Positions 35,841 to 45,473 are shown, numbered from the stretch's first letter. The stretch: 64,000 bases of DNA from Helicobacter brantae (GCF_003364205.1 NZ_NXLV01000004.1:62001-126000), one strand, 5' to 3'. Notes: a model not told the origin generated them from the sequence alone. Translations and numbers: made by a program.

Positions 35841-36944
35841 ATTTTTTCTAGAGGGCGTATTATACTTAAGATCAAACCTAAATGCAAGTAGATTTTCTAA
35901 GATTGCAAGCATAAGTATAAAAGTCATAAAGCTCGTCCCTCCATAGCTAAAGAGTGGCAAGGGCAACCCCACCACAGGAGCAAAGCCTATCGTCATAGCA
36001 ATATTGACACTCATATATACAAAGAGCAATATAGCAATACAGCTAGAAACAACCTTGAGAAAATAATCTTTGGCATTAAGTAGGCAGTAAGAGAGGATAT
36101 GAAAAATCAAAAACATATAAATCCCAATAAGAGCAACCCCACCAATAAATCCAAACCTCTCCATATAATAAGCAAAGATGAAATCACTTGTAGCGATGGG
36201 GAGAAATTTGAGTTGGGATTGTGTGGCTTCATCTTTTTGTTTGCCTCTTAGTCCTCCTGCACCTATGGCGATGATAGATTGATTGACTTGATGGCTTGGT
36301 TTTTCTGAAAGAAAGTCGTGGATTCGCTTCTTTTGATAGTCTCTAATCCCATATTGATAGATAAGAGGCGAGGCGATAGCAAAGACTAGAGTAAGAGTAA
36401 TCCAAATCTTTTTATTTACTCCGATGAGAAAAAGCATACCAAACCCCATAAACAGCACTGTAAGAGCTGTGCCAAGATCGGGCTGTCTTAAGATGATAAA
36501 AAAAGGCAAAAGGATAAGCAAACTGATTCTGCCAAACTCTTGCCAATCATAGCCATCTCTTGGGGGAGGATTTTGTCGGATAACAAGAGCAAGCATTAGC
36601 ATCAAAGCGATTTTGAGAATCTCGCTTGGCTGGATAGAGAATGGAGTGAAGGGGATTTCAATCCATCTTTGAGCTCCTAGCTTTTTTGTCCCCAAAAACT
36701 CCACCAAGACAAGCAAGACAATACAAAGCCAATAAAACAGATAAATCCCTTTGGAGAGTTTGCGAAAGGGGATAAAAAACACGACATAAGCCACACCAAA
36801 AGAAGCCCCTATATAGATGAGTTGTTTATAGATCAAAGCACTTCCTAGCTCATAAATCAAAAATAATGAGAGCAATATAATTGGAGTGATAAGTAGGGGA
36901 ATCAAAAAATCAAAATGTGCTAAAATCCGACGATCAAAAATCAA
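35802..36944 (-). CDS. mrdB: RodA (MrdB), SEDS peptidoglycan glycosyltransferase
   Basis: About 380 aa with roughly ten membrane helices; polymerises lipid II for side-wall growth. Family motifs: LGAQRWIEIPF, FSIQPSEILKIALMLML, RQPDLGTALTVL, FLPIATSDFIFAYYMERFG and GLPLPLFSYGGTSF. The start is TTG 36944, 8 bases after AGGG and just outside the divergent rluD; the longer frame to 37079 runs antisense through rluD. The normal protein end (LLAFRFDLKYN) is followed by about 18 extra residues, of which GLLAQLVRALGS is encoded by the tRNA gene, and the TAA stop lies in the tRNA anticodon loop. Confidence 0.9.
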   Translation of the reverse strand: MIFDRRILAHFDFLIPLLITPIILLSLFLIYELGSALIYKQLIYIGASFGVAYVVFFIPFRKLSKGIYLFYWLCIVLLVLVEFLGTKKLGAQRWIEIPFTPFSIQPSEILKIALMLMLALVIRQNPPPRDGYDWQEFGRISLLILLPFFIILRQPDLGTALTVLFMGFGMLFLIGVNKKIWITLTLVFAIASPLIYQYGIRDYQKKRIHDFLSEKPSHQVNQSIIAIGAGGLRGKQKDEATQSQLKFLPIATSDFIFAYYMERFGFIGGVALIGIYMFLIFHILSYCLLNAKDYFLKVVSSCIAILLFVYMSVNIAMTIGFAPVVGLPLPLFSYGGTSFMTFILMLAILENLLAFRFDLKYNTPSRKNGLLAQLVRALGS

Positions 36945-36971
36945 AATCAAATCCCTAAAATAAGTCTTAGA

Positions 36972-37940
36972 ATGAAAAATTTTACCATAACTTGCCAAGA
37001 TCTTAGCCACTCTGCCAAGCTCAGAGTCGATCATTTCCTTTGCAATGCACTTGCTCAAAGCAAAAATCAAGTCAATCAAGCGATCAAAAATGGGCTAGTG
37101 CAAATCAATTCTAAAGTATGCAAAAAAAATGGAGAATTACTCAAAGTCGGAGATAAAGTGAGTTTCACTCCTTTGCAAAAGCCAAAGAGTGAATGCCTTT
37201 GTGAGTTTGATTATGAAATAGAAGTGCTTTATGAAGATGAAGAGGTGCTAGTGCTAAACAAACCCCCTCATCTAGTCGTGCATTCAGCCCCAAGCGTGAA
37301 AGAGGCGACCTTGGTGGATTATCTCAAAGCCAAAGGCTATCAGCTCTCAAATCTTAGTGGAGAAGAGCGATTTGGGATCGTTCATCGCCTTGACAAAGAT
37401 ACAAGTGGAGCCATAGCCATAGCCAAAAGCAATCAGGCTCACATCGCCCTGTGCAAAGAGCTCAAAGAAAAAACTATGGGAAGATATTATCTAGCCCTCA
37501 TTGACTTACCCCTCAAAGATAGAGTAGAAGTAGAATGCCTAATGGGACGCAATCCCAATAACCGACTAAAAATGGCAAAGCTCCCTTATGGGCGATACTC
37601 AAAAACCACTTTTATCCCATTGCTTGGCACTTCTCCCTCTTTGGTGGTAGCCAAGCTTGATACAGGGCGAACTCATCAAATCCGAGTGCATTTAGAAACC
37701 CTTTCACGCCATATCTTAGGCGATAAAATGTATGGAAAAAAAGACAATAGCTCTTTGCGTTTGATGCTTCATGCGTATTTAATGTATTTTATTCACCCAA
37801 TTTCTCAAAAAAAGATTCTAATTCAAGCACCACTTTTTGAAGATATGCTAGGATTCTTGAAGCAAAATTTTTCTTTGGAGGATATAGATGAAGTTATCTC
37901 TCAAGAGCATATACTTGAGTGTTTTGGGGATTATTTTTAG
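36972..37940 (+). CDS. rluD: 23S rRNA pseudouridine synthase, RluD family
   Basis: A 322-aa enzyme isomerising uridines in 23S rRNA (helix 69 for true RluD). An N-terminal S4-like RNA-binding domain (RVDHFLCNAL, KNGLVQINSKVCKKNGELLK) precedes the catalytic domain; HRLDKDTSG holds catalytic Asp141, and DTGRTHQIRVHL is conserved. It diverges from rodA with under 30 bases between starts. The last 53 bases overlap the next gene. RluC is a possible alternative name. Confidence 0.9.
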   Translation: MKNFTITCQDLSHSAKLRVDHFLCNALAQSKNQVNQAIKNGLVQINSKVCKKNGELLKVGDKVSFTPLQKPKSECLCEFDYEIEVLYEDEEVLVLNKPPHLVVHSAPSVKEATLVDYLKAKGYQLSNLSGEERFGIVHRLDKDTSGAIAIAKSNQAHIALCKELKEKTMGRYYLALIDLPLKDRVEVECLMGRNPNNRLKMAKLPYGRYSKTTFIPLLGTSPSLVVAKLDTGRTHQIRVHLETLSRHILGDKMYGKKDNSSLRLMLHAYLMYFIHPISQKKILIQAPLFEDMLGFLKQNFSLEDIDEVISQEHILECFGDYF

Positions 37941-39105
37941 TGGATGTGCTGATTTATTCTTCTCTCCCACACTCAATCTCTCACTTCCCCCACTTCAAAA
38001 CATCAAAGCCCTGCCTGATGTAAGCTCTGTGGCATTTGAGTGGAATAGAGTGGAAAATGACAAAGTCAAAGGATATGTCATCTATCGTAAAGATAGCAAT
38101 GAGAGTGAGTTTGAGAGAATTGCGATTATTAGAAATCCACGCATAACGCATTTTTATGATAGTGGGCTAAAGAGTGAGAGCGTTTATCAATATCAGTTTG
38201 CCACTTTGGGCGAAGATGACACGATTTCTGCACGCTCTAAAGCGATTGCGATTAAAACTTCATATATTGATCCTATTGAGTTTATTTATGCTACAAGTGA
38301 TGAACCACGCTTAATCAAACTCATTTGGAATCCCCACCCCAATCCCAGTATCAAAAAATACATTATTGAAAAACTTATCAACAACAAATGGGAAGAGATT
38401 GGAGAGGTGGATCATCGCTTAGGAATTGAGTTTTTTGACACAAACCTTAGTGATGGGGTAACTTATGAGTATCGCGTAGCTGGAGTGAGTTTCCAAGGAG
38501 ATAAAAGTCGCTACTCTCAAGTAGTGAGTGCCACGACAAAATTCCCCCCTGATCCTCTAAGTGGAGTGAATGCTTCACTTGATGTGCCAAAGTTAATCAT
38601 TTTGAAATGGAATCCCCTTAGCAATCCTGATATCAAAGGCTATATCATCTATGCTTCAAGAAGTGAGAAGGGAGGATATAAGAAAATAGGGGAGAGCAAA
38701 AATGCTTATTTTGAGCTAAGGACTGAAGAGAATGGAGAGAAGTGGTTTTTCAAAGTCGTGGCTGTGGATAAGAGTGGTATTGAGGGGGTTTTGCCTCAAG
38801 TTCCTGTGATGGGAAGCTCTCTTACCCCACCTGAGCGTCCTAAGATTAAGGGGGCAGAAGTGGTAGATGGCAAGGCAGTGATTGGGTGGGAGATGCCAAG
38901 TCAGAGAGTAAGTGAGGTGCTTGTTTTCCGAAAAGAGGGGACTTTTGGGAATCCTTTGAGATTTAGATTGAATGGCAAATCTACTCAATTTGTGGATAAA
39001 GAGATGCAAAAAGGTGTGAAATATACTTATTGGGTGGAGTTTGTCGATGTCAATCAAATCGCAAGTGAGAGAAGCCAAGAATTTACTTTGAGTGATAAGG
39101 AGTAA
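37888..39105 (+). CDS. Lipoprotein with fibronectin type III repeats
   Basis: A 405-aa lipoprotein: signal LSLKSIYLSVLGIIFSGC gives a lipidated Cys20. Four FnIII-like modules follow, recognisable by repeated pairs such as SSVAFEWNRVENDKVKGYVIYR, IKLIWNPHPNPSIKKYIIE and LILKWNPLSNPDIKGYIIY (each cut here to the core) and by Tyr-x-Tyr-x-V/F turns (YQYQFATL, YEYRVAGV). Likely an envelope-attached binding or scaffold protein. Conserved at this position in H. pylori (HP0746), function unknown. Starts 53 bases inside rluD. Confidence 0.85.
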   Translation: MKLSLKSIYLSVLGIIFSGCADLFFSPTLNLSLPPLQNIKALPDVSSVAFEWNRVENDKVKGYVIYRKDSNESEFERIAIIRNPRITHFYDSGLKSESVYQYQFATLGEDDTISARSKAIAIKTSYIDPIEFIYATSDEPRLIKLIWNPHPNPSIKKYIIEKLINNKWEEIGEVDHRLGIEFFDTNLSDGVTYEYRVAGVSFQGDKSRYSQVVSATTKFPPDPLSGVNASLDVPKLIILKWNPLSNPDIKGYIIYASRSEKGGYKKIGESKNAYFELRTEENGEKWFFKVVAVDKSGIEGVLPQVPVMGSSLTPPERPKIKGAEVVDGKAVIGWEMPSQRVSEVLVFRKEGTFGNPLRFRLNGKSTQFVDKEMQKGVKYTYWVEFVDVNQIASERSQEFTLSDKE

Positions 39106-39107
39106 AG

Positions 39108-40271
39108 ATGCCCCATTGTCTCACTCATCAATTCTCCCTCCCACCCTTGCCTTATGTCTGTGAGGATTATCATTTTCTCTTTGAAGTCCAAAAAACTTCA
39201 AACCCCAAAGAAAGCCTTATTTTTGTGCGTTTCAAAGACTATGAGTTTTTTCTAAGAAAACGCTTTAGAGAGAGAAAGGGGGATTATATCCTCAAGTGTG
39301 AGAAGATTTCTAGCTCACTTCCCACAGGGATTATCAAGGGAGCGATTAGGATTTTGGCTCAATTTAATAGTCCCTATCTTATCACTCACAATCTCAATAA
39401 TGATTCTTTGCGACAAACTCTTCAATCTCCCTATCTCAAAAAGATTTCTGATTTTTTGGATTTTTGCACTCCTTTTGAGCTAGAAATCGGCTTTGGTTCA
39501 GGACGCCATATCTTGCAAAAAGCACAGAAAAATCCCAATATGCTATTTGTGGGAATTGAGTTGCATACCCCATCAATTGAGCAAGTATTAAGACAGATTG
39601 AGCTTTTGGGATTGCAAAATTTGTGGATTGTCAATTTTGATGCAAGAATTTTCTTAGAGCTTATTCCCTCTAATCTTGCTAGGGCAATCTATCTCCACTT
39701 CCCCGTTCCTTGGGGGAAAAAGCCTCATCGAAGAGTGTGGAGCGAGAGATTTGTGAAAGAGAGTATGAGGGTGTTATCTTGTGGAAGTAGGCTAGAGCTA
39801 AGAAGTGATGATGAAGACTATTTCTCTTATGCACTAGAGGTGGCACTTCAAGAAAAAACTCTGCAAATGCAAGTGGGAAAAAACCTCTGTGGAGAGGTAG
39901 TAAGCAAATATGAGGAGAGGTGGAGAAAACAAGAAAAAAACATTTATGATTTGTTTTTAACCTCGCTTCAAGACAGCCCCCCTAAACCTCAATACCCCAC
40001 CTTTGATTTTCCCAAACCTAGAGAGGATATTTGGGGAAGTTTTGATACAATTAGCAAAAAAATCATAGGGCAAGATTTTTTCTTGCATATTGATAGTTTT
40101 TATACTCATCAATCTCAATGCGTTGTTATGTTGAGTTTTGGGGATTTTAATCAACCACAGAGTAAATTTCTTTTGATTAGCAAAGATGAAATGCACTACA
40201 TTGGAGGCAATCCACTTCCAACTCAAGCGTCATTCAAGGCTCATCAAGAATTAGTCAAACTTTTGGGATAA
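39108..40271 (+). CDS. trmB: tRNA (guanine-N7-)-methyltransferase
   Basis: A 387-aa SAM-dependent enzyme forming m7G46 in tRNA. The core has ELEIGFGSGRHIL, FVGIELHTPSIEQVLRQ and YLHFPVPWGKKPHRRVW. An N-terminal extension of about 120 residues and a C-terminal extension of about 90 make it longer than the roughly 240-aa E. coli protein; the H. pylori form is long too. Two bases after the FnIII gene. Confidence 0.9.
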   Translation: MPHCLTHQFSLPPLPYVCEDYHFLFEVQKTSNPKESLIFVRFKDYEFFLRKRFRERKGDYILKCEKISSSLPTGIIKGAIRILAQFNSPYLITHNLNNDSLRQTLQSPYLKKISDFLDFCTPFELEIGFGSGRHILQKAQKNPNMLFVGIELHTPSIEQVLRQIELLGLQNLWIVNFDARIFLELIPSNLARAIYLHFPVPWGKKPHRRVWSERFVKESMRVLSCGSRLELRSDDEDYFSYALEVALQEKTLQMQVGKNLCGEVVSKYEERWRKQEKNIYDLFLTSLQDSPPKPQYPTFDFPKPREDIWGSFDTISKKIIGQDFFLHIDSFYTHQSQCVVMLSFGDFNQPQSKFLLISKDEMHYIGGNPLPTQASFKAHQELVKLLG

Positions 40272-40280
40272 GGAGCATTT

Positions 40281-40952
40281 TTGAGTATCATCATCAAAGC
40301 CAAACAACTAGAGTTGTATTACAAAAAAAGTGAGCCTGTAATCAAAAAAGCAAATTTTGCTATCCAAAAAAGGGATTTTGTCTTTGTTGTAGGGGAGAGT
40401 GGAAGTGGCAAAAGCACTTTGCTAAAATCCCTTTATGGTGCATTGCAAATCAAAGGAGGGGAGCTAGAAGTGGGAGGAATCAATATGAAAACTCCAAGCA
40501 AAAGCGATATTGCAAGGCTTAGAAAAAGCATAGGAATAGTCTTCCAAGACTACAAACTCATTGAAGAGTGCAATGTAGAAGATAATGTCAAACTTCCTAT
40601 GCAAATCAATGGTTATGCCAAAGAGCTTTGCTCTAAGAGGACAGAGAAACTCCTAGCTCATACTAAAATGGCACATAAAGCCTCCAAATATCCCCTTGAA
40701 CTGAGTGGTGGAGAGCAACAAAGAGTAGCGATGGCTAGGGCATTGGTGCATAATCCATTTTTAATCTTAGCAGATGAGCCTACAGGAAATCTTGATGAGC
40801 ATTCAAGCTCTTTGATTTGGAATCTCCTCAAGGGGGCTAATGAGAGATTGGGGATTACCATTGTGGTAGTAACTCATCAAATCCCTCACACTCTTGATAT
40901 TTTGAGCAAAAAACTTTGCATCGAGGGAGGAGAAGTTTATGAAATTCATTAA
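40281..40952 (+). CDS. ftsE: Cell-division ATP-binding protein FtsE
   Basis: A 223-aa ABC ATPase. Walker [18 protein letters not shown]-loop VFQDYKLI, signature [15 protein letters not shown], Walker [12 protein letters not shown]. With FtsX it controls peptidoglycan hydrolysis at the septum through a periplasmic LytM-type protein, whose gene follows. TTG 40281 has AGGAG 5 bases upstream; the 3' end overlaps ftsX by 14 bases. Confidence 0.93.
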   Translation: MSIIIKAKQLELYYKKSEPVIKKANFAIQKRDFVFVVGESGSGKSTLLKSLYGALQIKGGELEVGGINMKTPSKSDIARLRKSIGIVFQDYKLIEECNVEDNVKLPMQINGYAKELCSKRTEKLLAHTKMAHKASKYPLELSGGEQQRVAMARALVHNPFLILADEPTGNLDEHSSSLIWNLLKGANERLGITIVVVTHQIPHTLDILSKKLCIEGGEVYEIH

Positions 40953-41748
40953 ACAGCACCTCTCACTCATCTTCCCCCTTCTTATGCTTCTTTTTAGCTA
41001 TGAGAGTGCAATCCTTGTCAAAAGAGCAGTGCTAGAGCACGAGAAAAAGCTTTCAGCAGATTACTCTATCATCATCGCTACCAAAGGAGCGATGAGTTTT
41101 TCTACACTCAAAAGCAAAGTGGTAGAGCTAAAAGATATGAGAGAGATTGATCCTCAAGTGGTTTTGAGAGATTTAGAGCATACACTTTCCCCCCAAAATT
41201 TACAATTTCTCAAAAGTCAGCTTCCTACATTCTACTCTCTCACTCTAAGCATTTTTCCCAATCAAGGAGAACTAAAAAGAATCAACCAATCCCTTCTTTC
41301 AGTGGAGGGAGTGCAAAAGGCTGAAGTTTTTGCCAAAACTCACTCCAAAGTCTATCGCCTTTTATTGCTTTTGAAAAAAAGCATTATGTTTTTTGGCTCA
41401 CTTTTGGGGATTTTGAGTGTGATATTGATGGTGAAGCAAGTGGAGATTTGGCATTTGCAACACTCTAAGCGTATGGAGATTATGAGCTATCTTGGAGCTC
41501 CTTCTTGGATGAAAAACAAGATTTTATTCAAACTTGCTTTTATTGATTCTTTTATCTCTTCTTTGCTTGTGATTTTTGGGATTTATTATATTTTGGAGAG
41601 CGAAGAGTTTTCGGTGCTATTCAACTCTCTTGAGATTACAAAAGCGATTTTCACTCCATTGCAAGATTTTATGGTACTTCTTGTGATGTCAGTTGTAATC
41701 TCAACACTCTCTGCCCTCATTGTCATCATTCGCCAAAAGGATTATTGA
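40939..41748 (+). CDS. ftsX: Cell-division protein FtsX
   Basis: A 269-aa membrane protein with an N-terminal helix (LSLIFPLLMLLFSYESAILV), a periplasmic domain of about 110 residues containing QVVLRDLEHTLSPQNLQF, and three more helices in the C-terminal half. This is the FtsX topology. The periplasmic domain should contact the coiled coil of the downstream EnvC-like protein. Confidence 0.9.
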   Translation: MKFIKQHLSLIFPLLMLLFSYESAILVKRAVLEHEKKLSADYSIIIATKGAMSFSTLKSKVVELKDMREIDPQVVLRDLEHTLSPQNLQFLKSQLPTFYSLTLSIFPNQGELKRINQSLLSVEGVQKAEVFAKTHSKVYRLLLLLKKSIMFFGSLLGILSVILMVKQVEIWHLQHSKRMEIMSYLGAPSWMKNKILFKLAFIDSFISSLLVIFGIYYILESEEFSVLFNSLEITKAIFTPLQDFMVLLVMSVVISTLSALIVIIRQKDY

Positions 41749-41749
41749 T

Positions 41750-42973
41750 TTGCTAAAGAGGTTTGTTTATTTTTCTTGCTGTTTGGTTTGTGCTTTTGGC
41801 TTGAATTCAATTGATAAAGATATACAAAAAAATCAAGCCAAAATCCAAAAAACAATCAAAGAGCAAAATCGTATCAATGCCAAAATCCAAAAGCTTGGAG
41901 AAGACATCGCAGAGCAAAACAACCAAATCAATGTCTTAGTGGGCAAAATCCAAGTCCTTGAAAAAGAGATAGAAGACAATCAAGCAAGATTTTCAGAGCA
42001 ACAAACTCAGCTAAAAAAAATGCAAGAACAATCCAAAATCCTTCAAGACAGAGATATTCAAATCCAAAAACAAATCACAACCATCATCACTCAAGAACTT
42101 GCCTTTCGTGTGATTGCCAATAGAAAACAGCTCAATAATCCTGAAGATTTGATTTTGGAAGATTTATTTCACACTCTAAGCAAAAACGTCCAAAACCAAA
42201 TCACTTCCCTCACTCAAGAGAAGAGAGTGATTGGAGAGGAGATTATCAAAATCTCAAGCGAGATTTTAGAGCTTCAAAGTTTGTTAAAAGAGCAAACCAC
42301 CAAAAGAGAACAATATTCTTTGGGGATAAAAAAACGCAACACAATGATTGCTAAATTCCAAAAAGATATGGAAACTTACAATCAAAAACTTACTCAAATT
42401 GCACGAGAGAGAGAAAATCTTGATGAAATCTTGCAAAAACTCAATATTAAAAAGTTTGATATGGAAGAAAAAGCCAAAAAACAAGCCCTAGCCAAACAAG
42501 AGAGCAAAAAATCCACTCAAAAGCTCAATGCTCCCCTAGAAGTCAAACAGCTTGGAAGCTCTTATCGTAAGGTTTCAACCATAGCCTACAAAGGGAAAAA
42601 AACCATCGCTCCCCTTGATAATTATCGTATAGAACAACGCTTTGGAGAGTATTTTGATCCTGTGTATAAACTCAAAGTTTTCAATGAATCCCTAGTCTTA
42701 TCTCCTCAAACTCCCAATGCCAATGTCAAAAATGTATTAGATGGCAAGGTGGTATTTGCCAAAAATACACCAATGCTCAAAAAAGTGGTTATCATAGAAC
42801 ACGCCAATTCAATGCATACCATTTATGCACATCTTGATAAGATTGCCCCCACGGTTAGACCAGGGCTTAGAGTGCCAAAGGGCTATGTGATTGGCAAGGT
42901 TGATGATAAACTCAATTTTGAGGTAACACTCAAAGATAGACATATCAATCCATTAGAATTGATCAAAAGATGA
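41750..42973 (+). CDS. EnvC-like coiled-coil protein with degenerate LytM (M23) domain
   Basis: About 407 aa, exported (signal FVYFSCCLVCAFG), with a coiled coil over residues 20-230 rich in Gln, Lys and Glu, and a C-terminal LytM domain (NVLDGKVVFAK, KVVIIEHANSMHTIYAHLDKI, LRVPKGYVIGKV). The metal-ligand positions look lost: the usual H-x3-D is replaced near KVFNESLVL, and H-x-H reads KLNFEV. It should therefore activate amidases, as EnvC does with FtsEX, rather than cut peptidoglycan. Start TTG 41750 lies 9 bases after AAAGGA and just behind the ftsX stop. Confidence 0.85.
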   Translation: MLKRFVYFSCCLVCAFGLNSIDKDIQKNQAKIQKTIKEQNRINAKIQKLGEDIAEQNNQINVLVGKIQVLEKEIEDNQARFSEQQTQLKKMQEQSKILQDRDIQIQKQITTIITQELAFRVIANRKQLNNPEDLILEDLFHTLSKNVQNQITSLTQEKRVIGEEIIKISSEILELQSLLKEQTTKREQYSLGIKKRNTMIAKFQKDMETYNQKLTQIARERENLDEILQKLNIKKFDMEEKAKKQALAKQESKKSTQKLNAPLEVKQLGSSYRKVSTIAYKGKKTIAPLDNYRIEQRFGEYFDPVYKLKVFNESLVLSPQTPNANVKNVLDGKVVFAKNTPMLKKVVIIEHANSMHTIYAHLDKIAPTVRPGLRVPKGYVIGKVDDKLNFEVTLKDRHINPLELIKR

Positions 42974-42975
42974 TT

Positions 42976-43000
42976 TAAAAAATTTTTTTTCTGCCGATTA
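42976..43000 (+). promoter_or_regulatory. Sigma-28 (FliA)-like promoter for flaG-fliD-fliS
   Basis: TAAA at 42976-42979 and GCCGATTA at 42993-43000, separated by a T8 run, resemble the FliA consensus (TAAA, about 15 bases, GCCGATAA); the spacer is 13 bases here, slightly short. About 35 bases before flaG. Confidence 0.55.
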
Positions 43001-43035
43001 TGGATTGATAAACTCAAGAGTTCAAGGAGGAGCAA

Positions 43036-43398
43036 ATGATTGAGCTGAAGCAAAACCCTGCTATGGTGCAGGATAAGATTATTGATTTAACCAAACAATA
43101 TGGCAAAGAGGCTTCATCGATCACCAAAAATAAAGAAGTCCAATCTCAACTAGATGAGAGTGAGAAAAAAAAGCTCAAAGAAGAGCTAATGGAGCTGACT
43201 AAAAAACTCAATGCTGAGATGAAAGGGCTAAATACTGATGTGAGTTTCAACTACAATGAAACTATTGAGGGATTGCTAGTTACAGTCAAAGAAGCAGGAG
43301 GAGATAAAGTCATTAGAGAAATCCCCTCCAAAGAAGCAATTGAGCTGATGAAGAAGATGCAAGATTTGGTAGGAATCATCTTTGACAAAAAGGGATAA
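43036..43398 (+). CDS. flaG: Flagellar protein FlaG
   Basis: A 120-aa protein with a polar, Lys/Glu-rich N-terminal half and the C-terminal FlaG core (LNTDVSFNYNETIEGLLVTV as family element, IPSKEAIELMKKMQDLVGIIFD). In Campylobacter and Vibrio FlaG influences filament length. It has AAGGAGGAG upstream, follows a FliA-like promoter and precedes fliD, the usual order. Confidence 0.92.
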   Translation: MIELKQNPAMVQDKIIDLTKQYGKEASSITKNKEVQSQLDESEKKKLKEELMELTKKLNAEMKGLNTDVSFNYNETIEGLLVTVKEAGGDKVIREIPSKEAIELMKKMQDLVGIIFDKKG

Positions 43399-43423
43399 AA
43401 GAGGGTTAAGGTAGGTTTGTAGT

Positions 43424-45460
43424 ATGGCAATGGGGAAACTTAGCTCCCTTGGTGTAGGGAGCAATGTTTTAAATTACGATGTTATTGAGAAGCTCAAAAA
43501 GGCTGATGAGAAAGCAATGATTGAGCCTATTGATAAAAAAATGAAAGACAATATAGAAAAACAAGCCGAGCTAAGTGGAATCATCGGTATGCTTAATGGT
43601 ATGCGAGGAAGTGCTCAAACGCTCTCTGATTATTCCACTTATATTGGACGAAAAGTCAATGTGCTTGGAGATGCACTTAGAGCGACTGCAAACCCAGGGG
43701 TTCCTATCCAAGATATTAGCATTGACATCAAGCAAATTGCCAAAAACGATATCAATGAAGTAGGCACTAGATTTGAAGATCGCAGTAGTGTGTTTTGTGA
43801 GCAAGATACCAATCTGTCTTTTTATGTGCGAGGGCAGAGATACAAGATTGAGATCAAAGCAGGGACAACTCTTGGCGAAGTCGCTCAACTCATCACTGAT
43901 AAATCCGGAGGCACTGCTATTGGTGTGGTGATGAAAACTGGTGGAGCAAATCCTTATCAACTTATGATCAACTCCAAAGAAACAGGAGAGGAAAACAAGA
44001 TTTATTTTGGCTCTACCTTGCAATCTGATACTATCGCTTCAGGCTCACTTGAATTGACTGAAGGGGATTTGGAGCTTGTATTAAAAGATGCCAAAGGATT
44101 GGATCAATCTGTCAATATCATTCTTCCTCCCACAGAGGCAAATAGCAAATCAAGTGATAATGCCCAAGCCCTCAAAAAAGCTATCAAAGAAGCAATCGGA
44201 GAAAATCCTGATCTTGCAGATTTGCTAGGAAGCGATATCAATATTGGTATTGGTGTAGGGGGAAATACACTAGTTATCAATGATAGAAGAGGGTATCAAG
44301 TCCAAGTCTATGGTAGCAAAGCAAAAACTATCGGCTTCAAGCAGACAGAAACCCCAGAAGAAAACCTAGTAACAAGCTCCAAAGTAACCACCACAGGGAG
44401 AATGAGTGGAAATATTACTATCAATGGTGTGCCACTTGATCTCTCTGAAATCACAGAGCGAGGCAATAGTGCAGAGCAAAACGCTCAAGCAATCGCTCAA
44501 GGATTGGATAATGTCTCTGATCTTCACGCTTATGTCAGCAAAGATGGAAAAATAGTGATCAACTCTGATGATGGCGAGGTGAGAATCAACGCCCAAGATG
44601 AGGCAGGAAGAGAAGCACTTAAAAAACTAGGATTACAAGAGGGGACATTTGCAGGATATAGCAAAACCCAAGAGCAAACCCTTAGACTCAAAAACATTCA
44701 AAGCGGACAAGATGCTGAGATTACCTATAATGGAGTCACAATCACAAGGGGCAAAAATACAATCAATGATATTGTAGGAGGAGTGAGTTTAGAGCTAGTT
44801 AGCACAACTCCTGAAGGGAATCCTGCCACCGTGAGTATCACAGCAGATAATGAAAATATCATTGAAGACATCAAAGGCTTTGTAGAAAAATACAATGAGC
44901 TAATGCCAAAACTTGCAGAAGTTACACGCTATGACCCTGATACTCAAACAGCAGGGATTTTCAATGGTGTAAGTTTTATTCGTATGATTCGCTCCTCTAT
45001 CAACAAAATTTTTTCAATGAGCTCAGGAAGTGGGCTAGAAATACAAAGTTTGATTAAATATGGTTTGAGTCTTGACGATAATAATAAAATGAGTTTTGAT
45101 GAGTCAAAACTTCGTAACGCCTTAAACTCAGATGCTGATGCTGTAAGAGACTTTTTCATAGGGATTGATAAAACAATCCTAGGAAAAGATACGCGTGTGG
45201 GAGGTGTGTTTAGGGTTTTAAATGAAGATTTGGATTCTTTAGTGAAGGGATCTAATTCTACTTTGAAACTCTATGAGCAATCCCTAACGCGTGATGATAA
45301 GCGACTAAGAGAGGATCGTAAGAGAACAATGGAACGCTTAAATGCTAGATATGAAAGTATGGCAGAGCGTTTTGCTGCTTATGATGCTCAAATCGCACAG
45401 ACAAACAACTCTTTCAATAGCGTTCAGATGATGATCAATCAGGCAACCAAAGGAAAATAA
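43424..45460 (+). CDS. fliD: Flagellar filament cap protein FliD
   Basis: A 678-aa hook-associated protein 2 that caps the filament and folds incoming flagellin. Conserved N-terminus SSLGVGSNVLNYDVIEKLKK and C-terminal coiled region (AERFAAYDAQIAQTNNSFNS) as in H. pylori FliD (about 685 aa); flagellin-IN-type segments such as ITINGVPLDLSEITERGNS lie in the middle. Secreted by the flagellar export system, so no signal peptide. Start ATG 43424; an alternative is the Met two codons on. Confidence 0.96.
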   Translation: MAMGKLSSLGVGSNVLNYDVIEKLKKADEKAMIEPIDKKMKDNIEKQAELSGIIGMLNGMRGSAQTLSDYSTYIGRKVNVLGDALRATANPGVPIQDISIDIKQIAKNDINEVGTRFEDRSSVFCEQDTNLSFYVRGQRYKIEIKAGTTLGEVAQLITDKSGGTAIGVVMKTGGANPYQLMINSKETGEENKIYFGSTLQSDTIASGSLELTEGDLELVLKDAKGLDQSVNIILPPTEANSKSSDNAQALKKAIKEAIGENPDLADLLGSDINIGIGVGGNTLVINDRRGYQVQVYGSKAKTIGFKQTETPEENLVTSSKVTTTGRMSGNITINGVPLDLSEITERGNSAEQNAQAIAQGLDNVSDLHAYVSKDGKIVINSDDGEVRINAQDEAGREALKKLGLQEGTFAGYSKTQEQTLRLKNIQSGQDAEITYNGVTITRGKNTINDIVGGVSLELVSTTPEGNPATVSITADNENIIEDIKGFVEKYNELMPKLAEVTRYDPDTQTAGIFNGVSFIRMIRSSINKIFSMSSGSGLEIQSLIKYGLSLDDNNKMSFDESKLRNALNSDADAVRDFFIGIDKTILGKDTRVGGVFRVLNEDLDSLVKGSNSTLKLYEQSLTRDDKRLREDRKRTMERLNARYESMAERFAAYDAQIAQTNNSFNSVQMMINQATKGK

Positions 45461-45473
45461 TAAAGGATAAGTT

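Noticed and set aside
36945-37079. Longer N-terminus of RodA running into rluD
   Set aside because: The extra 45 residues are antisense to the rluD start and are not membrane-like; TTG 36944 with AGGG fits RodA length.
42982-42990. T-run before flaG as a terminator of the EnvC-like gene
   Set aside because: No stem precedes it; it is the spacer of the FliA-like promoter.
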